27,995 nt of DNA from CALAEC01 sp050692915 (GTDB lineage: Bacteria > Actinomycetota > UBA4738 > CALAEC01). Position numbers and translations under genes: made by a program. Where the stretch lies: positions 1 through 27,995 of the forward strand of contig JBOGVU010000030.1 of NCBI GenBank assembly GCA_050692915.1, read 5' to 3'. Of this stretch, positions 1-7,767 are shown one piece after another; position 1 is the first letter of the stretch; each line of letters opens with the position of its first letter. The notes beneath the pieces are model-generated. The model ran no database searches. It saw nothing but the letters and a program-made list of their open reading frames with translations, and was not told where the DNA came from.

Positions 1-164
1 TGGTGCTGTTGTGCCACGCCCACCACCGTCTCATCCACGATGGAGGCTGGCGGACCAGCGGCCACCCGGCCCGGAACCTCCGGTTCCACGACCCCGGCGG
101 CCGGCCGCTCCGGACCATGCCTGGTGGTCTCGCCCGTGGGGTGCGGGAACGCCTCTTGACCTAG
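1..164 (+). CDS. C-terminal fragment of a DUF222/13E12-type HNH endonuclease-like protein (5' truncated by window edge)
   Basis: The frame starting at base 3 is open to a TAG stop at 162-164 and gives about 53 residues. It begins VLLCHAHHRLIHDGGW, followed by a segment reading NLRFHDPGGRPL. The L-C-x-x-H-H-x-x-x-H pattern followed by GGW is the final zinc/HNH part typical of the DUF222-HNH (13E12 repeat) proteins that are multiplied in actinobacterial genomes. In HNH nucleases these His/Cys residues coordinate metal at the cleavage site; many family members are of unknown role. The start and the DUF222 domain lie outside the window. The gene ends 24 bases before the convergent cupin gene ends. 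The family call rests on this short tail only. Confidence 0.72.
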   Translation, partial: VLLCHAHHRLIHDGGWRTSGHPARNLRFHDPGGRPLRTMPGGLARGVRERLLT

Positions 165-176
165 CGGCGCGCCGCT
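163..176. repeat. 14-bp GC palindrome between two convergent gene ends
   Basis: AGCGGCGCGCCGCT is a perfect palindrome that includes the stop codon of the HNH gene and lies just before the end of the cupin gene on the other strand. As RNA it could form a 5-bp stem with a CGCG loop, readable from both sides. No T-run follows, so a terminator role is weak. Confidence 0.3.
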
Positions 177-188
177 GGCGACTCCAAT

Positions 189-569
189 TCAGGCATCGGG
201 GCCCTCCACGTTGACCACCGGGACGCCGGATCCCCAGCGGAACACCACGGCCACCGACTCATCATCCTCGGGGTTCGACTCCCTGTGGACCACACCCTTC
301 GGGATCCTGGCGAAGTCGCCGGACCGCGCCTCGGCGGCCTCCCGACCACCCGGGCCGTGCTCGAGCAGTACCCGACCCGAGACGCAGAAGAAGAACGTCT
401 CGTACTCCCCGTGATGGTGCCACCCAGACACCTGGCCCGGTTCGGAGCGAACGAGGCCCACCCAGGAGCCCTCGTCGGCGAAGGCCTCCTCCCGGCGCAT
501 CCCCGGGGTCTGGGGCCCCCTCGACGACCGGTCGCCGGGTCCCACCACCTGTACGGTCGCGCGCTGCAT
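189..569 (-). CDS. Small cupin-domain protein
   Basis: A single-domain cupin of 126 residues. The first cupin motif is visible at residues 49-66 (G-W-H-H-H-G-E-Y-E-T, with H51/H53 and E57 as likely metal ligands) and the second around residues 84-99, with P-K-G-V-V-H giving H95. Such proteins bind a divalent metal and may be small dioxygenases, isomerases or ligand sensors; the substrate cannot be read from the sequence. Three start codons lie in a row (GTG 575, ATG 572, ATG 569). The Shine-Dalgarno GGGAGGAGG lies 5 nt before ATG 569 and is too close to the other two, so 569 is preferred. It begins about 33 nt after the gltX stop on the same strand and probably shares its transcript. Function unknown beyond the fold. 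Confidence 0.82.
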   Translation of the reverse strand: MQRATVQVVGPGDRSSRGPQTPGMRREEAFADEGSWVGLVRSEPGQVSGWHHHGEYETFFFCVSGRVLLEHGPGGREAAEARSGDFARIPKGVVHRESNPEDDESVAVVFRWGSGVPVVNVEGPDA

Positions 570-602
570 CATCACCTCCTCCCGGCTGGTCGGGATTATG
601 CG

Positions 603-2030
603 CTAGGAGGTCGCGGCGCGGCGGATCCGCTCCAGGCTCCGGTCCCTCCCGAGGAGGGCCAGCGACTCGAACAGCGGCGGCGACACGTTCGAGAACGTCA
701 CGGCAGCGCGGATCGGCTGGAACGCCTTGGTCTTGGACAGCCCCCGCTCCTCGGCCAGGGCCTCGAGGGCCGCCTGGATCGACTCGACCGACCAGTCCTC
801 GAGCGCGTCGAGCCGGTCGGCCACGGCCGACAGGTACTCGCCCTGCCCGGTCACCAGCTTCCGGGCCTTCTCGTTCGGCTCGACGTCCTCGAACAGGAAC
901 CGGAGCATGTCCGCGGCCTCGTTCACGGTGCGGCTCCGCTCCTGGACCAGCGTCGTGCCCTCGCGCACCACCGCCGGATCAGCGTCGACGCCCAGCGACG
1001 TCAGCCGCTCCCCCAGCAGCCCGGCCAGCCTGTCCGGTTCCGCCTCCCGGATGTAGTGGCCGTTCATCCAGTCGAGCTTCTCCTGGTCGAACATGGCCGG
1101 GTTCCGGCTCACGCGCTTCAGGTCGAAGTGCGCCACCAGATCGTCGCGGCCGAACAGCTCCGTGTGGTCGTCGTAGGACCAGCCCAGGAGCGCCAGGTAG
1201 TTCACCAGCGCCTCCGGCAGGTATCCCTCCTCCCGGAACCACTCCACGGCCACCGACCCGTGGCGCTTCGACAGCGGCTGTCGATCCGGGCCCACGATGA
1301 GCGGGAGGTGCGCGTACGCGGGGATCCGCTCGGCACCGAGCGCCTCCAGCAGCAGGACCTGCCGGGGCGTCGAGGAGTGGAGGTCCTCGCCCCGGATCAC
1401 GTGAGTCATCTCCATCTTCCAGTCGTCGACCGCCGCGGCCAGCAGGTACGTTGGGAAGCCCGTGCTCCGCATGATCACGAAATCGTCGAGGTCCGCGGCG
1501 TGGAACGTGGCCTCGCCCCGGATCACGTCGTCGACCACCACGTCCCGTCCCGGGGAGCGGAACCGGATCGCGGCCGGCCGTCCCTCCGCCTCCAGGGCCC
1601 GCCGCTCCTCCTCGGGCCGCTCCAGGCATCGCCGGTCGTACCGCCACGGCTTCCCCCGGGCCAGGACGGCCTTCTTCCGTTCCTCCAGCTCCTCGGGCGT
1701 GCACCAGCACCGGTACGCGTTCCCGTCGGCGAGGAGCCGGTCGGTGGCCTCCCGGTACCCCTCCAGCCGCTCCGTCTGCCGGTACGGCCCGAACGGGCCG
1801 GCCACCTCGGGGCCCTCATCCCAGTCGATGCCGAGCCAGCGAAGCGAGTCCTGCAGGCCGGTGACCGACTCGTCGGTAGACCGGCTCTGATCGGTGTCCT
1901 CGACCCTGAGGACGAACAGGCCGTCGTGGTGCCGGGCGAACAGCCAGTTGTACAGCGCGGTCCGGGCCCCGCCGACGTGCAGGTAGCCGGTGGGCGCCGG
2001 GGCGAACCGGACCCGGACGGCCTCAGCCAC
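603..2030 (-). CDS. gltX: Glutamyl-tRNA synthetase
   Basis: Class I aminoacyl-tRNA synthetase that charges tRNA-Glu with glutamate using ATP in the cytoplasm; 475 residues, the usual bacterial length. The HIGH-type motif is YLHVG at residues 16-20, after F-A-P-A-P-T-G. The KMSKS-type motif is LSKRH at 253-257. The E-D-T-D active-site segment near 44-47 and the GluRS-typical NYLALLGWS block are present, followed by a helical anticodon-binding domain. The start is GTG at 2030 and overlaps the end of the FAH-family gene by 8 nt, so translation is probably coupled. Whether it also charges tRNA-Gln cannot be decided here, since no gatCAB genes are in view. Confidence 0.97.
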   Translation of the reverse strand: MAEAVRVRFAPAPTGYLHVGGARTALYNWLFARHHDGLFVLRVEDTDQSRSTDESVTGLQDSLRWLGIDWDEGPEVAGPFGPYRQTERLEGYREATDRLLADGNAYRCWCTPEELEERKKAVLARGKPWRYDRRCLERPEEERRALEAEGRPAAIRFRSPGRDVVVDDVIRGEATFHAADLDDFVIMRSTGFPTYLLAAAVDDWKMEMTHVIRGEDLHSSTPRQVLLLEALGAERIPAYAHLPLIVGPDRQPLSKRHGSVAVEWFREEGYLPEALVNYLALLGWSYDDHTELFGRDDLVAHFDLKRVSRNPAMFDQEKLDWMNGHYIREAEPDRLAGLLGERLTSLGVDADPAVVREGTTLVQERSRTVNEAADMLRFLFEDVEPNEKARKLVTGQGEYLSAVADRLDALEDWSVESIQAALEALAEERGLSKTKAFQPIRAAVTFSNVSPPLFESLALLGRDRSLERIRRAATS

Positions 2031-2787
2031 CGGCGGACGCCACCGTGTTGGCCAGCACGCCGATCCCCTCGATCTCGATCTCGACGCGGTCGCCGGGGCG
2101 CATCGGGCCGACGCCGGGCGGGGTCCCGGTGAGGACCACGTCGCCCGGCAGCAGGGTGATGGTCCGGGCGATGTGAGCGATCAGCCGGGCTGGCGAGAAC
2201 ACCAGCGACGACGTCCGGCCGGACTGGCGCGGCTCTCCGTTCACCCGCGACGCCACCTCGAGGTCTGAGGGATCGAGCTCGGTCTCGATCCACGGCCCCA
2301 GCGGGCAGAAGCCGTCCGAGCCCTTGGCCCGGGCCCACTGCCCGTCGCTCTGCTGCCAGTCCCGAGCGGTCACGTCGTTCGCGCACGTGTAGCCGAGGAC
2401 GTACTTGGGCGCTTCCTCCTCGGTGACACGGCGGCACAGCCGGCCGATCACCACGGCCAGCTCGGCCTCGGGATCCACCCGCGAGGGCCCCTCGGGGATC
2501 GGGATCGGGTCACCCGGCCCGATCACCGAGGTGGCGGGCTTGAAGAACAGCATGGGGACCTCGGGGACCTCGTTGCCCATCTCGGCGGCGTGGGCCGGGT
2601 AGTTCCTGGCGATGGCCACGACCTTCGAGGGGATCACCGGGGCCAGCAGCCGAGCGTGCTCCAGATCCACCTCGGCCCCCGAGGGGACGGGGTCCTCGAA
2701 GAAGGTGCCCCGGAGGCCGCGGATCGTGCCGTCCTCGAGCACCCCGGTGGCGATCTCGTCGCCGAACCGGTACCGGACGAGCTTCAC
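2023..2787 (-). CDS. Fumarylacetoacetate hydrolase (FAH) family protein
   Basis: 254 residues with the complete FAH fold: a short N-terminal part, then K-V-V-A-I-A-R-N-Y at about 55-63, the metal-binding acidic cluster D-P-E-A-E-L near 107-112, and the C-terminal signature ending in L-T-G-T-P-P-G-V-G-P. Family members hydrolyse or decarboxylate beta-diketo and oxo acids (fumarylpyruvate, 2-oxohept-3-enedioate, oxaloacetate and others) with Mg or Mn. The substrate is not predictable from these motifs. An FAH-family gene just upstream of gltX is a recurring actinobacterial arrangement, known for example in Mycobacterium, so a housekeeping metabolite-repair role is as likely as aromatic catabolism. 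Start GTG 2787, 10 nt after the ilvE stop. Confidence 0.92.
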   Translation of the reverse strand: MKLVRYRFGDEIATGVLEDGTIRGLRGTFFEDPVPSGAEVDLEHARLLAPVIPSKVVAIARNYPAHAAEMGNEVPEVPMLFFKPATSVIGPGDPIPIPEGPSRVDPEAELAVVIGRLCRRVTEEEAPKYVLGYTCANDVTARDWQQSDGQWARAKGSDGFCPLGPWIETELDPSDLEVASRVNGEPRQSGRTSSLVFSPARLIAHIARTITLLPGDVVLTGTPPGVGPMRPGDRVEIEIEGIGVLANTVASAGG

Positions 2788-2797
2788 GTGCGGGCCG

Positions 2798-3721
2798 TCA
2801 GTCGACCAGCTCGACCCAGTCGGCGTACTGCTCCAGGCCGCCCTTCACCGCGGAGAAGTACGTCTGCTGGATCTCCTTCGTCACCGGGCCGCGGGTGCCG
2901 GAGCCGATCGGCCGGTCGTCGACCTCACGGATCGGGGTCACCTCGGCGGCGGTGCCCGTCAGGAAGGCCTCGTCTGCCGTGTAGATGTCCGACCGGACGA
3001 ACTTCCGCTCCAGGACCTGGTACCCGAGGTCGTGGGCGATCTTGATGACCGAGCTGCGGGTGACCCCCATGAGGATCCCGGCGGACTCCGGCGGGGTGAT
3101 GAGCGTGGTGTCCCGGATGATGAACAGGTTCTCGCCAGACCCCTCCGCCATGGTCCCCTCGGGGCTCAGCATCAGCGCGTCGTCATAGCCTCCCTTGATG
3201 GCCTCCACCTTGGCCAGGCCCGAGTTGATGTACTGGCCGGTGGCCTTGGCCCCGGTGGGGAGGACGTTCGGGTCCGGGCGGCGCCACGAGGAGATGATCA
3301 GGCGGGCCCCGTTCTCCAGGCAGTCGTCCCCCAGGTACGTCCCCCACGGCCACACGCCGACGGTCACGTTGATCGGCGCGTTCAATGGGTTGAGGCCCAT
3401 CTCCCCATAGCCCCGGTACACGATCGGCCGGACGTAGCAGGCCTTCAGCCCGCTGGCCCGCACCGTGTCCTTGGCCGCCTGGACCATCTCTTCCAGGCTG
3501 TAGGGGATGTCCATCATGTAGACCTGGGCCGAGCGGAACAACCGCTTGATGTGGTCGGTGAGGCGGAATACGCCCGGGCCCTTGGGGGTCTCGTAGGCCC
3601 TGATGCCCTCGAAGACACCGGTCCCGTAGTGGAGCGCGTGGGTCAGGACGTGGACCGTGGCGTCCTCCCAGTCGACGAGCTTCCCGTCCATCCAGATCTT
3701 GTCGACAGGCTGGATCGGCAT
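2798..3721 (-). CDS. ilvE: Branched-chain amino acid aminotransferase
   Basis: PLP fold-type IV transaminase that interconverts leucine, isoleucine and valine with their 2-oxo acids using glutamate/2-oxoglutarate; 307 residues from the chosen start. The N-terminal H-A-L-H-Y-G-T-G-V-F-E-G block (residues 28-39), the likely Schiff-base lysine K159 in G-A-K-A-T-G-Q-Y, the E-G-T-M-A-E-G-S-G-E-N segment (188-198) and the late G-I-L-M-G-V-T-R block are all visible. The open frame extends 22 codons further upstream, but ATG 3721 is preceded at close range by AGAGGAGGAG and starts the conserved sequence (MPIQPVDKIW). FAH-family and gltX genes follow within 10 nt and by overlap, giving an ilvE-FAH-gltX-cupin transcription unit. 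Confidence 0.95.
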   Translation of the reverse strand: MPIQPVDKIWMDGKLVDWEDATVHVLTHALHYGTGVFEGIRAYETPKGPGVFRLTDHIKRLFRSAQVYMMDIPYSLEEMVQAAKDTVRASGLKACYVRPIVYRGYGEMGLNPLNAPINVTVGVWPWGTYLGDDCLENGARLIISSWRRPDPNVLPTGAKATGQYINSGLAKVEAIKGGYDDALMLSPEGTMAEGSGENLFIIRDTTLITPPESAGILMGVTRSSVIKIAHDLGYQVLERKFVRSDIYTADEAFLTGTAAEVTPIREVDDRPIGSGTRGPVTKEIQQTYFSAVKGGLEQYADWVELVD

Positions 3722-3756
3722 CCCTGCTCCTCCTCTGGGTGGGCTGATCTTCGGTA

Positions 3757-3762
3757 AATGTA
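3757..3762 (-). promoter_or_regulatory. Possible -10 element for ilvE
   Basis: TACATT on the minus strand fits the actinobacterial TANNNT -10 pattern and lies 35 nt upstream of the ilvE start, which would give a leader of about 28 nt containing the strong Shine-Dalgarno. A TTGGTC 19 nt further upstream (3782-3787) is a marginal -35. No attenuator or T-box-like structure is visible in the 96-nt gap to serA. Confidence 0.4.
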
Positions 3763-3817
3763 CACCGAGCCTGCCCGGCTTGACCAAGCGGACGGAACGG
3801 ACAGCGTTACGAGCTGG

Positions 3818-5392
3818 TTACAACGTCACCTGACGGGCGGACTTCATGCCCACGGCCTCCACGATCCGGTCCAAGACCTCCGGCGGGATGGGGCTGTCCA
3901 CCGTCAGGCACATCAGCGCCAGGCCACCGGCCTCTTTCCGGCCCACCTCCATCGAGGCGATGTTGATGCCGGCCTCGCCGAGGATCGTCCCCACCGCCCC
4001 GATCACCCCCGGCCGGTCCTCGTACCGGAAGAACACCATGTGCTCGGCGGGGGCGATGTCGATGTCGAAGTCGTACACGCGAACCAGGCGCTCGGCGTTC
4101 CTCGGACCGACCAGCGTCCCCCCCACGGCAACATCACCGGCTTCGGTCGACGCCCGCACGACCACGAGGTTCACGTAGTCCTGGGACTCGGGGCTCCGGC
4201 GCTCGGACACCTCCAGGCCGCGCTCCCTGGCGATGGTCGGCGCGTTCACATACGAGACCGGCTCGTGGACCACCCCGGTCAGCGCGCCCTTAACCGCGGC
4301 CAGCGTCAGCACTCGGGTGTCGGCCTCGGCCACCCGCCCCACGTAGTCGACGGCGAGCCGGCGCATGGGCGCCTCGGCCAGCCCGGTGAGGATCCGGCCG
4401 AGCCGCTCGGTCAGCGGCAGGAACGGGCGGACCTGCTCGGTGACCTCGGCGGCGGCCACGTTGACCGCGTACGGAACGAACTCGCCCCGGAGGGCCAGCC
4501 GGACCATCTCGGCGATGGCCGCACCGGCCTTGTCCTGAGCCTCCCGGGTGGCCGCGCCGAGGTGCGGCGTGACCACGGTGTTGGAGAGCTCGAACAGCGG
4601 GTGCTCGGTGACCGGCTCCTCGGAGAACACGTCGAGGGCCGCGCCGCTGAGCCGCCCGCTCCGCAGCGCCTCCGCAAGGGCGTCCTCGTCCACGATCCCA
4701 CCGCGGGCGGTGTTCACGATGCGGGCGCCCTCCTTCATCAAGGCCAGCTCCCGCTGGCCGATCAGCCCCTCGGTCTCGGCGGTCCGGGGAAGATGGACCG
4801 TGACGAAGTCCGACTGGACCAGCAGGGCTCCGAGGTCCGGCATCAGCTCGATCGACAGCTCCCGGGCCCGCTCCCGGGAGACGTACGGGTCGTACCCGAT
4901 CAGCCGCATGCCGAAGGCCAGCGCTCGCTGGGCCACCATGGTCCCCACCCGGCCCAGCCCGACGATGCCGAGCGTCTTCCCGTGGAGCTCGACGCCCTGG
5001 AGCCGCTCCCGGTCCCACTCGCCCGAGCGGAGGGTCGCATCGGCCCGGGGCACGTTCCGGGCCAGAGCGAGGAGCAGGGCCACGGTGTGCTCCGCGGCCG
5101 ACAGGATGTTCGACTGTGGCGCGTTGACGACCATGACGCCCCGCCTGGTGGCGGCCTCGACATCCACGTTGTCTAGCCCGATCCCCGCACGGGCGATCAC
5201 CTTCAGGTTCGCCCCGGCCTGGACCACCGCGGCGTCCACCTTCGTCTGGGACCGGACCACCAGCGCGTGGTAACCGCCGATGGCCTCGACCAGGCCGGCC
5301 GCGGCCAGGTCGGTGCGGACGTCCACCTCGTGCTCCTCCCGGAGGAGGTCGAGCCCGCGGTCCGACAGCGGCTCGGTCACCAGGACCCGCAT
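3818..5392 (-). CDS. serA: D-3-phosphoglycerate dehydrogenase (long form with ACT domain)
   Basis: Catalyses the NAD-dependent first step of serine biosynthesis, 3-phosphoglycerate to 3-phosphohydroxypyruvate; 524 residues, the length of the long mycobacterial-type enzyme. The substrate/catalytic domain is split around the Rossmann domain, with G-I-V-G-L-G-R-V-G at 142-150. The catalytic triad R230 (T-A-R-G-G), E259 (F-S-E-E-P) and H277 (T-P-H-L-G-A) is present. An intervening allosteric-substrate-binding-type domain follows, and an ACT domain occupies roughly the last 75 residues, so serine feedback inhibition is likely. The start ATG 5392 has no Shine-Dalgarno but has a TATACT -10 six nt upstream, which suggests leaderless translation. 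It lies 22 nt after the class V aminotransferase gene. Confidence 0.97.
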   Translation of the reverse strand: MRVLVTEPLSDRGLDLLREEHEVDVRTDLAAAGLVEAIGGYHALVVRSQTKVDAAVVQAGANLKVIARAGIGLDNVDVEAATRRGVMVVNAPQSNILSAAEHTVALLLALARNVPRADATLRSGEWDRERLQGVELHGKTLGIVGLGRVGTMVAQRALAFGMRLIGYDPYVSRERARELSIELMPDLGALLVQSDFVTVHLPRTAETEGLIGQRELALMKEGARIVNTARGGIVDEDALAEALRSGRLSGAALDVFSEEPVTEHPLFELSNTVVTPHLGAATREAQDKAGAAIAEMVRLALRGEFVPYAVNVAAAEVTEQVRPFLPLTERLGRILTGLAEAPMRRLAVDYVGRVAEADTRVLTLAAVKGALTGVVHEPVSYVNAPTIARERGLEVSERRSPESQDYVNLVVVRASTEAGDVAVGGTLVGPRNAERLVRVYDFDIDIAPAEHMVFFRYEDRPGVIGAVGTILGEAGINIASMEVGRKEAGGLALMCLTVDSPIPPEVLDRIVEAVGMKSARQVTL

Positions 5393-5398
5393 GGGCCG

Positions 5399-5404
5399 AG
5401 TATA
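5399..5404 (-). promoter_or_regulatory. -10 element placing a leaderless start for serA
   Basis: TATACT (5 of 6 to TATAAT) reads toward serA and ends 6 nt before its ATG, so transcription would begin at or next to the A of the start codon. No Shine-Dalgarno is present. The palindrome GAGGCGCCTC (5406-5415) directly upstream, overlapping the end of the preceding gene, could be an operator. No -35 is recognisable. Confidence 0.6.
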
Positions 5405-5414
5405 GAGAGGCGCC

Positions 5415-6566
5415 TCAGCCGGCCCGGGCGAAGACGTCTTCTGCCGCGGCCACCGCGGCGCCCCGCTTCACCGGGTAGCCCATCGCCCCGAGCGTGAGCT
5501 CGACAGCCGCCAGGCACCGCACGATGTCGAAGCGGTCGTACTGGCCCAGGTGCCCGATGCGGAACACCCTCCCCTTCAGGGGGCCCTGGCCCGGGGCCAG
5601 GACGATACCGTGGTCCGCGCGCACCTTCGCCACCAGCTCGTTGGCGTCGATGCCCTCCGGGGCCCGTACCGCGGTCACGGCCCAGGCCCTCTCGAGGTGC
5701 TCCCCGTCGAGGTCCAGGCCGAGGGCCCGAACACCCTCCTTGGTGGCCTCGGACAGGAGCCGATGGCGGGCCAGCACGGCCTCCTCGCCCTCCTCCTGGT
5801 ACAGGCGGAGGGCCTCGCGGAGCCCGAGCAGCAGGCTGATGGCCGGCGTCCACGGGCTCTCGGGGTCAGGCAGGTCGTAGGACCGCTTGTACGCGGCCCA
5901 GTCGAAGTAGAACCGCGGGCTCGTGGACTCGCCGGACGCGGCCCACGCGGCCTCGGAGACCGAAACGAAGGCCAGGCCGGGGGTGGCCCCCAGGGCCTTC
6001 TGCGACCCGCCCACGGCCACGTCGACCCCCCAGCGGTCGCCCTCGTACGGGACCGCGCCGACCGAGGAGATCACGTCGACCACGTACAGCACGCCGGCGT
6101 CCTTCGTCACCCGACCGATCGCCTCGACGTCGTGGATCACGCCGGTGGAGGTCTCGCTGTGCTGGGCCAGCACGCCCTTCGTCGGTGCCTCGGCGATGGC
6201 GGCGGCGACGTCCTCGGCCACGGCGGCCCGACCCCAGTCGTACTCGACCCGGCGGACGTCGAGATGGAACGCCTCGGCGATGCGGGCGAAGCGGTCCCCG
6301 AAGTACCCGGCCACAGGGACCACCACCCGGTCGCCGGGCGAGAACAGGTTGGCCACCGAGGATTCCAGCCCTCCGGTCCCCGACGCGGTGAACACCAGGA
6401 CGTCGCCCTTCATCTTCAGCATGGCCTTCAGCCCCGCGGTGACCTCGCGGAGGAGCCGTCCGTAGCCGGGGCCGCGGTGGTAGACGAGGGGGCTCCCCTG
6501 GGCCAGCAGCACCTCCGGGGGGACCGGGGTCGGCCCGGGCGTCATCAGGATCTCGGGACGTTCCAT
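5415..6566 (-). CDS. Class V aminotransferase, alanine-glyoxylate/serine-pyruvate family (possible phosphoserine transaminase)
   Basis: PLP fold-type I, class V transaminase of 383 residues. The M-T-P-G-P-T-P-V N-terminus (8-15), the S-G-T-G-G-L-E block (62-68), D164 in Y-V-V-D-V-I-S-S for the PLP pyridine nitrogen, and the Schiff-base lysine K190 in G-G-S-Q-K-A-L are visible. Family members use alanine, serine or aspartate with glyoxylate or pyruvate. Homologues paired with serA are thought to transaminate phosphohydroxypyruvate in place of SerC, and an archaeal member (MJ0959) has that activity. The gene directly precedes serA by 22 nt and no serC is in view, so a serine-biosynthetic role is a fair inference, but glyoxylate metabolism remains possible. 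ATG 6566 follows CCGGAGGA at good spacing; a TACGCT (6595-6600) could be its -10. Confidence 0.9.
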   Translation of the reverse strand: MERPEILMTPGPTPVPPEVLLAQGSPLVYHRGPGYGRLLREVTAGLKAMLKMKGDVLVFTASGTGGLESSVANLFSPGDRVVVPVAGYFGDRFARIAEAFHLDVRRVEYDWGRAAVAEDVAAAIAEAPTKGVLAQHSETSTGVIHDVEAIGRVTKDAGVLYVVDVISSVGAVPYEGDRWGVDVAVGGSQKALGATPGLAFVSVSEAAWAASGESTSPRFYFDWAAYKRSYDLPDPESPWTPAISLLLGLREALRLYQEEGEEAVLARHRLLSEATKEGVRALGLDLDGEHLERAWAVTAVRAPEGIDANELVAKVRADHGIVLAPGQGPLKGRVFRIGHLGQYDRFDIVRCLAAVELTLGAMGYPVKRGAAVAAAEDVFARAG

Positions 6567-6621
6567 GGCGTTCCTCCGGACTTCGGCTCGAGCCAGCGTA
6601 GCACGGGCCCTGGAGCCCCCC

Positions 6622-7767
6622 TCAGAGCAGAGTCGCCAGGGTGTCGAAGAGGCGGTCGATGTCCGACTCGACGGTGAAGAAGTGGGGAGACACCCGGATG
6701 CCGTCGCCCCGGTGGTCCACGCACACGTCGCGCTCGTAGAGCGCCTCGGCGATCTTCCCGGCCTGCTCCCCGACCTTGACGTTGACCACCCCTCCCCGCG
6801 CCGAGCGCTCCCGGGGCGTCCGGACCTCCAGCCCGGCCGCGTCGGCCCGCTCGATCAGGTAGTCGGTGAGCTCGCCCTGACGCTCGCGGATCCGCTCCGG
6901 GCCGACCTCTGTGATGATCTCCAGCCCTCCCTGGGCGATGAAGGCGCTGGGGGCGGGGTGGGTCCCTGTCTCGAACCGGCGGGCGCTGGGGTGGAGGTGG
7001 AGCTCCTGGGTCTTGAAGGCGAACGGCTCGGCCTGGCCGAACCATCCGGTGATGGCGGGCTCCAGAGTCGGGATCAGGTCCCTCCGAGCGTACAGGAACG
7101 TCAGCCCCGGCCCGCCGCACAGCCACTTGAGGACGCCGGTGGTGTGGAAGTCGCACCCGACCTCGTGGACGTCGATCGGGACGATGCCGGCCCCGTGGAA
7201 GTCGTCGATCACGGTCCACGCCCCGGCCTCCCGGGCGATCCGGCAGATCTCCTTCACGTCGAGCAGCGCGCTGGATCGGTACAGAACCCGGTTGATGATC
7301 ACCAGCGCGGTCCGCTCGTCGATGGCCTCGGCGAACGACTCGACCGGGACCGCGAGGCCGTCGGGGCTGGGGAGGAACGTGACCTCGGCGCCCCGCCGCC
7401 GGTGGGCCAGGGACACGTGGCCATCCGTGGGGAAGTCGAGCTCGGTGAGCACGATCCCGTTCCGCTCCCCCGACAGGTCCAGGCACGACAGCACCGACGC
7501 CAAAGCCATGGTCACGTTCGTGGTCACGGCCAGCTCGGCCGGCTCCGCGCCGATCATCCCGGCGTAGATCCGCTTGACCTCGCGGATCCGGGGGAAGATG
7601 CGCTCGAACCACACCGGCTCGGGCGCGCCCATCGTTTCCCAGGCCTCGACGAAATCCTCCAGGTACCGCTTCGACCGCTCGGAAACCGGGCCGAGGGAAG
7701 CGCTGATCAGGTAGGACTTCCGCCGGACCACTGCGAACTCGTCGCGGTACGCGGCGAGCTCTCTCAC
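6622..7767 (-). CDS. kynU: Kynureninase-like class V PLP enzyme
   Basis: 381 residues from the GTG at 7767, which overlaps the TGA of the tryptophan dioxygenase gene (GTGA, 7764-7767). Kynureninase splits kynurenine into anthranilate and alanine. Visible features: the T-E-L-D-F-P-T-D segment (108-115) like the kynureninase E-x-x-x-F-P-S-D region, the PLP-binding D-D-F-H-G-A-G (188-194), the Schiff-base lysine K214 in G-V-L-K-W-L-C-G-G-P-G, and G-W-F-G (241-244). It is somewhat shorter than typical KynU (about 410-420) and diverged, so another class V activity such as a desulfurase or transaminase is possible. The direct coupling to tryptophan 2,3-dioxygenase is the main support for kynurenine as substrate. 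The open frame runs on upstream inside the dioxygenase gene but carries no homologous sequence there. Confidence 0.75.
   Translation of the reverse strand: MRELAAYRDEFAVVRRKSYLISASLGPVSERSKRYLEDFVEAWETMGAPEPVWFERIFPRIREVKRIYAGMIGAEPAELAVTTNVTMALASVLSCLDLSGERNGIVLTELDFPTDGHVSLAHRRRGAEVTFLPSPDGLAVPVESFAEAIDERTALVIINRVLYRSSALLDVKEICRIAREAGAWTVIDDFHGAGIVPIDVHEVGCDFHTTGVLKWLCGGPGLTFLYARRDLIPTLEPAITGWFGQAEPFAFKTQELHLHPSARRFETGTHPAPSAFIAQGGLEIITEVGPERIRERQGELTDYLIERADAAGLEVRTPRERSARGGVVNVKVGEQAGKIAEALYERDVCVDHRGDGIRVSPHFFTVESDIDRLFDTLATLL

Noticed and set aside
268..287. T-arm-like GGTTCGACTCCC sequence
   Set aside because: It could pair as a tRNA T-stem, but no acceptor, D or anticodon arms surround it and it lies inside the cupin gene.
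285..2132. Long open frame on the + strand across gltX
   Set aside because: It is the antisense shadow of gltX. In this GC-rich sequence stop codons are rare in opposite frames, and the translation is Arg/Pro/Gly/His-rich with no domain.
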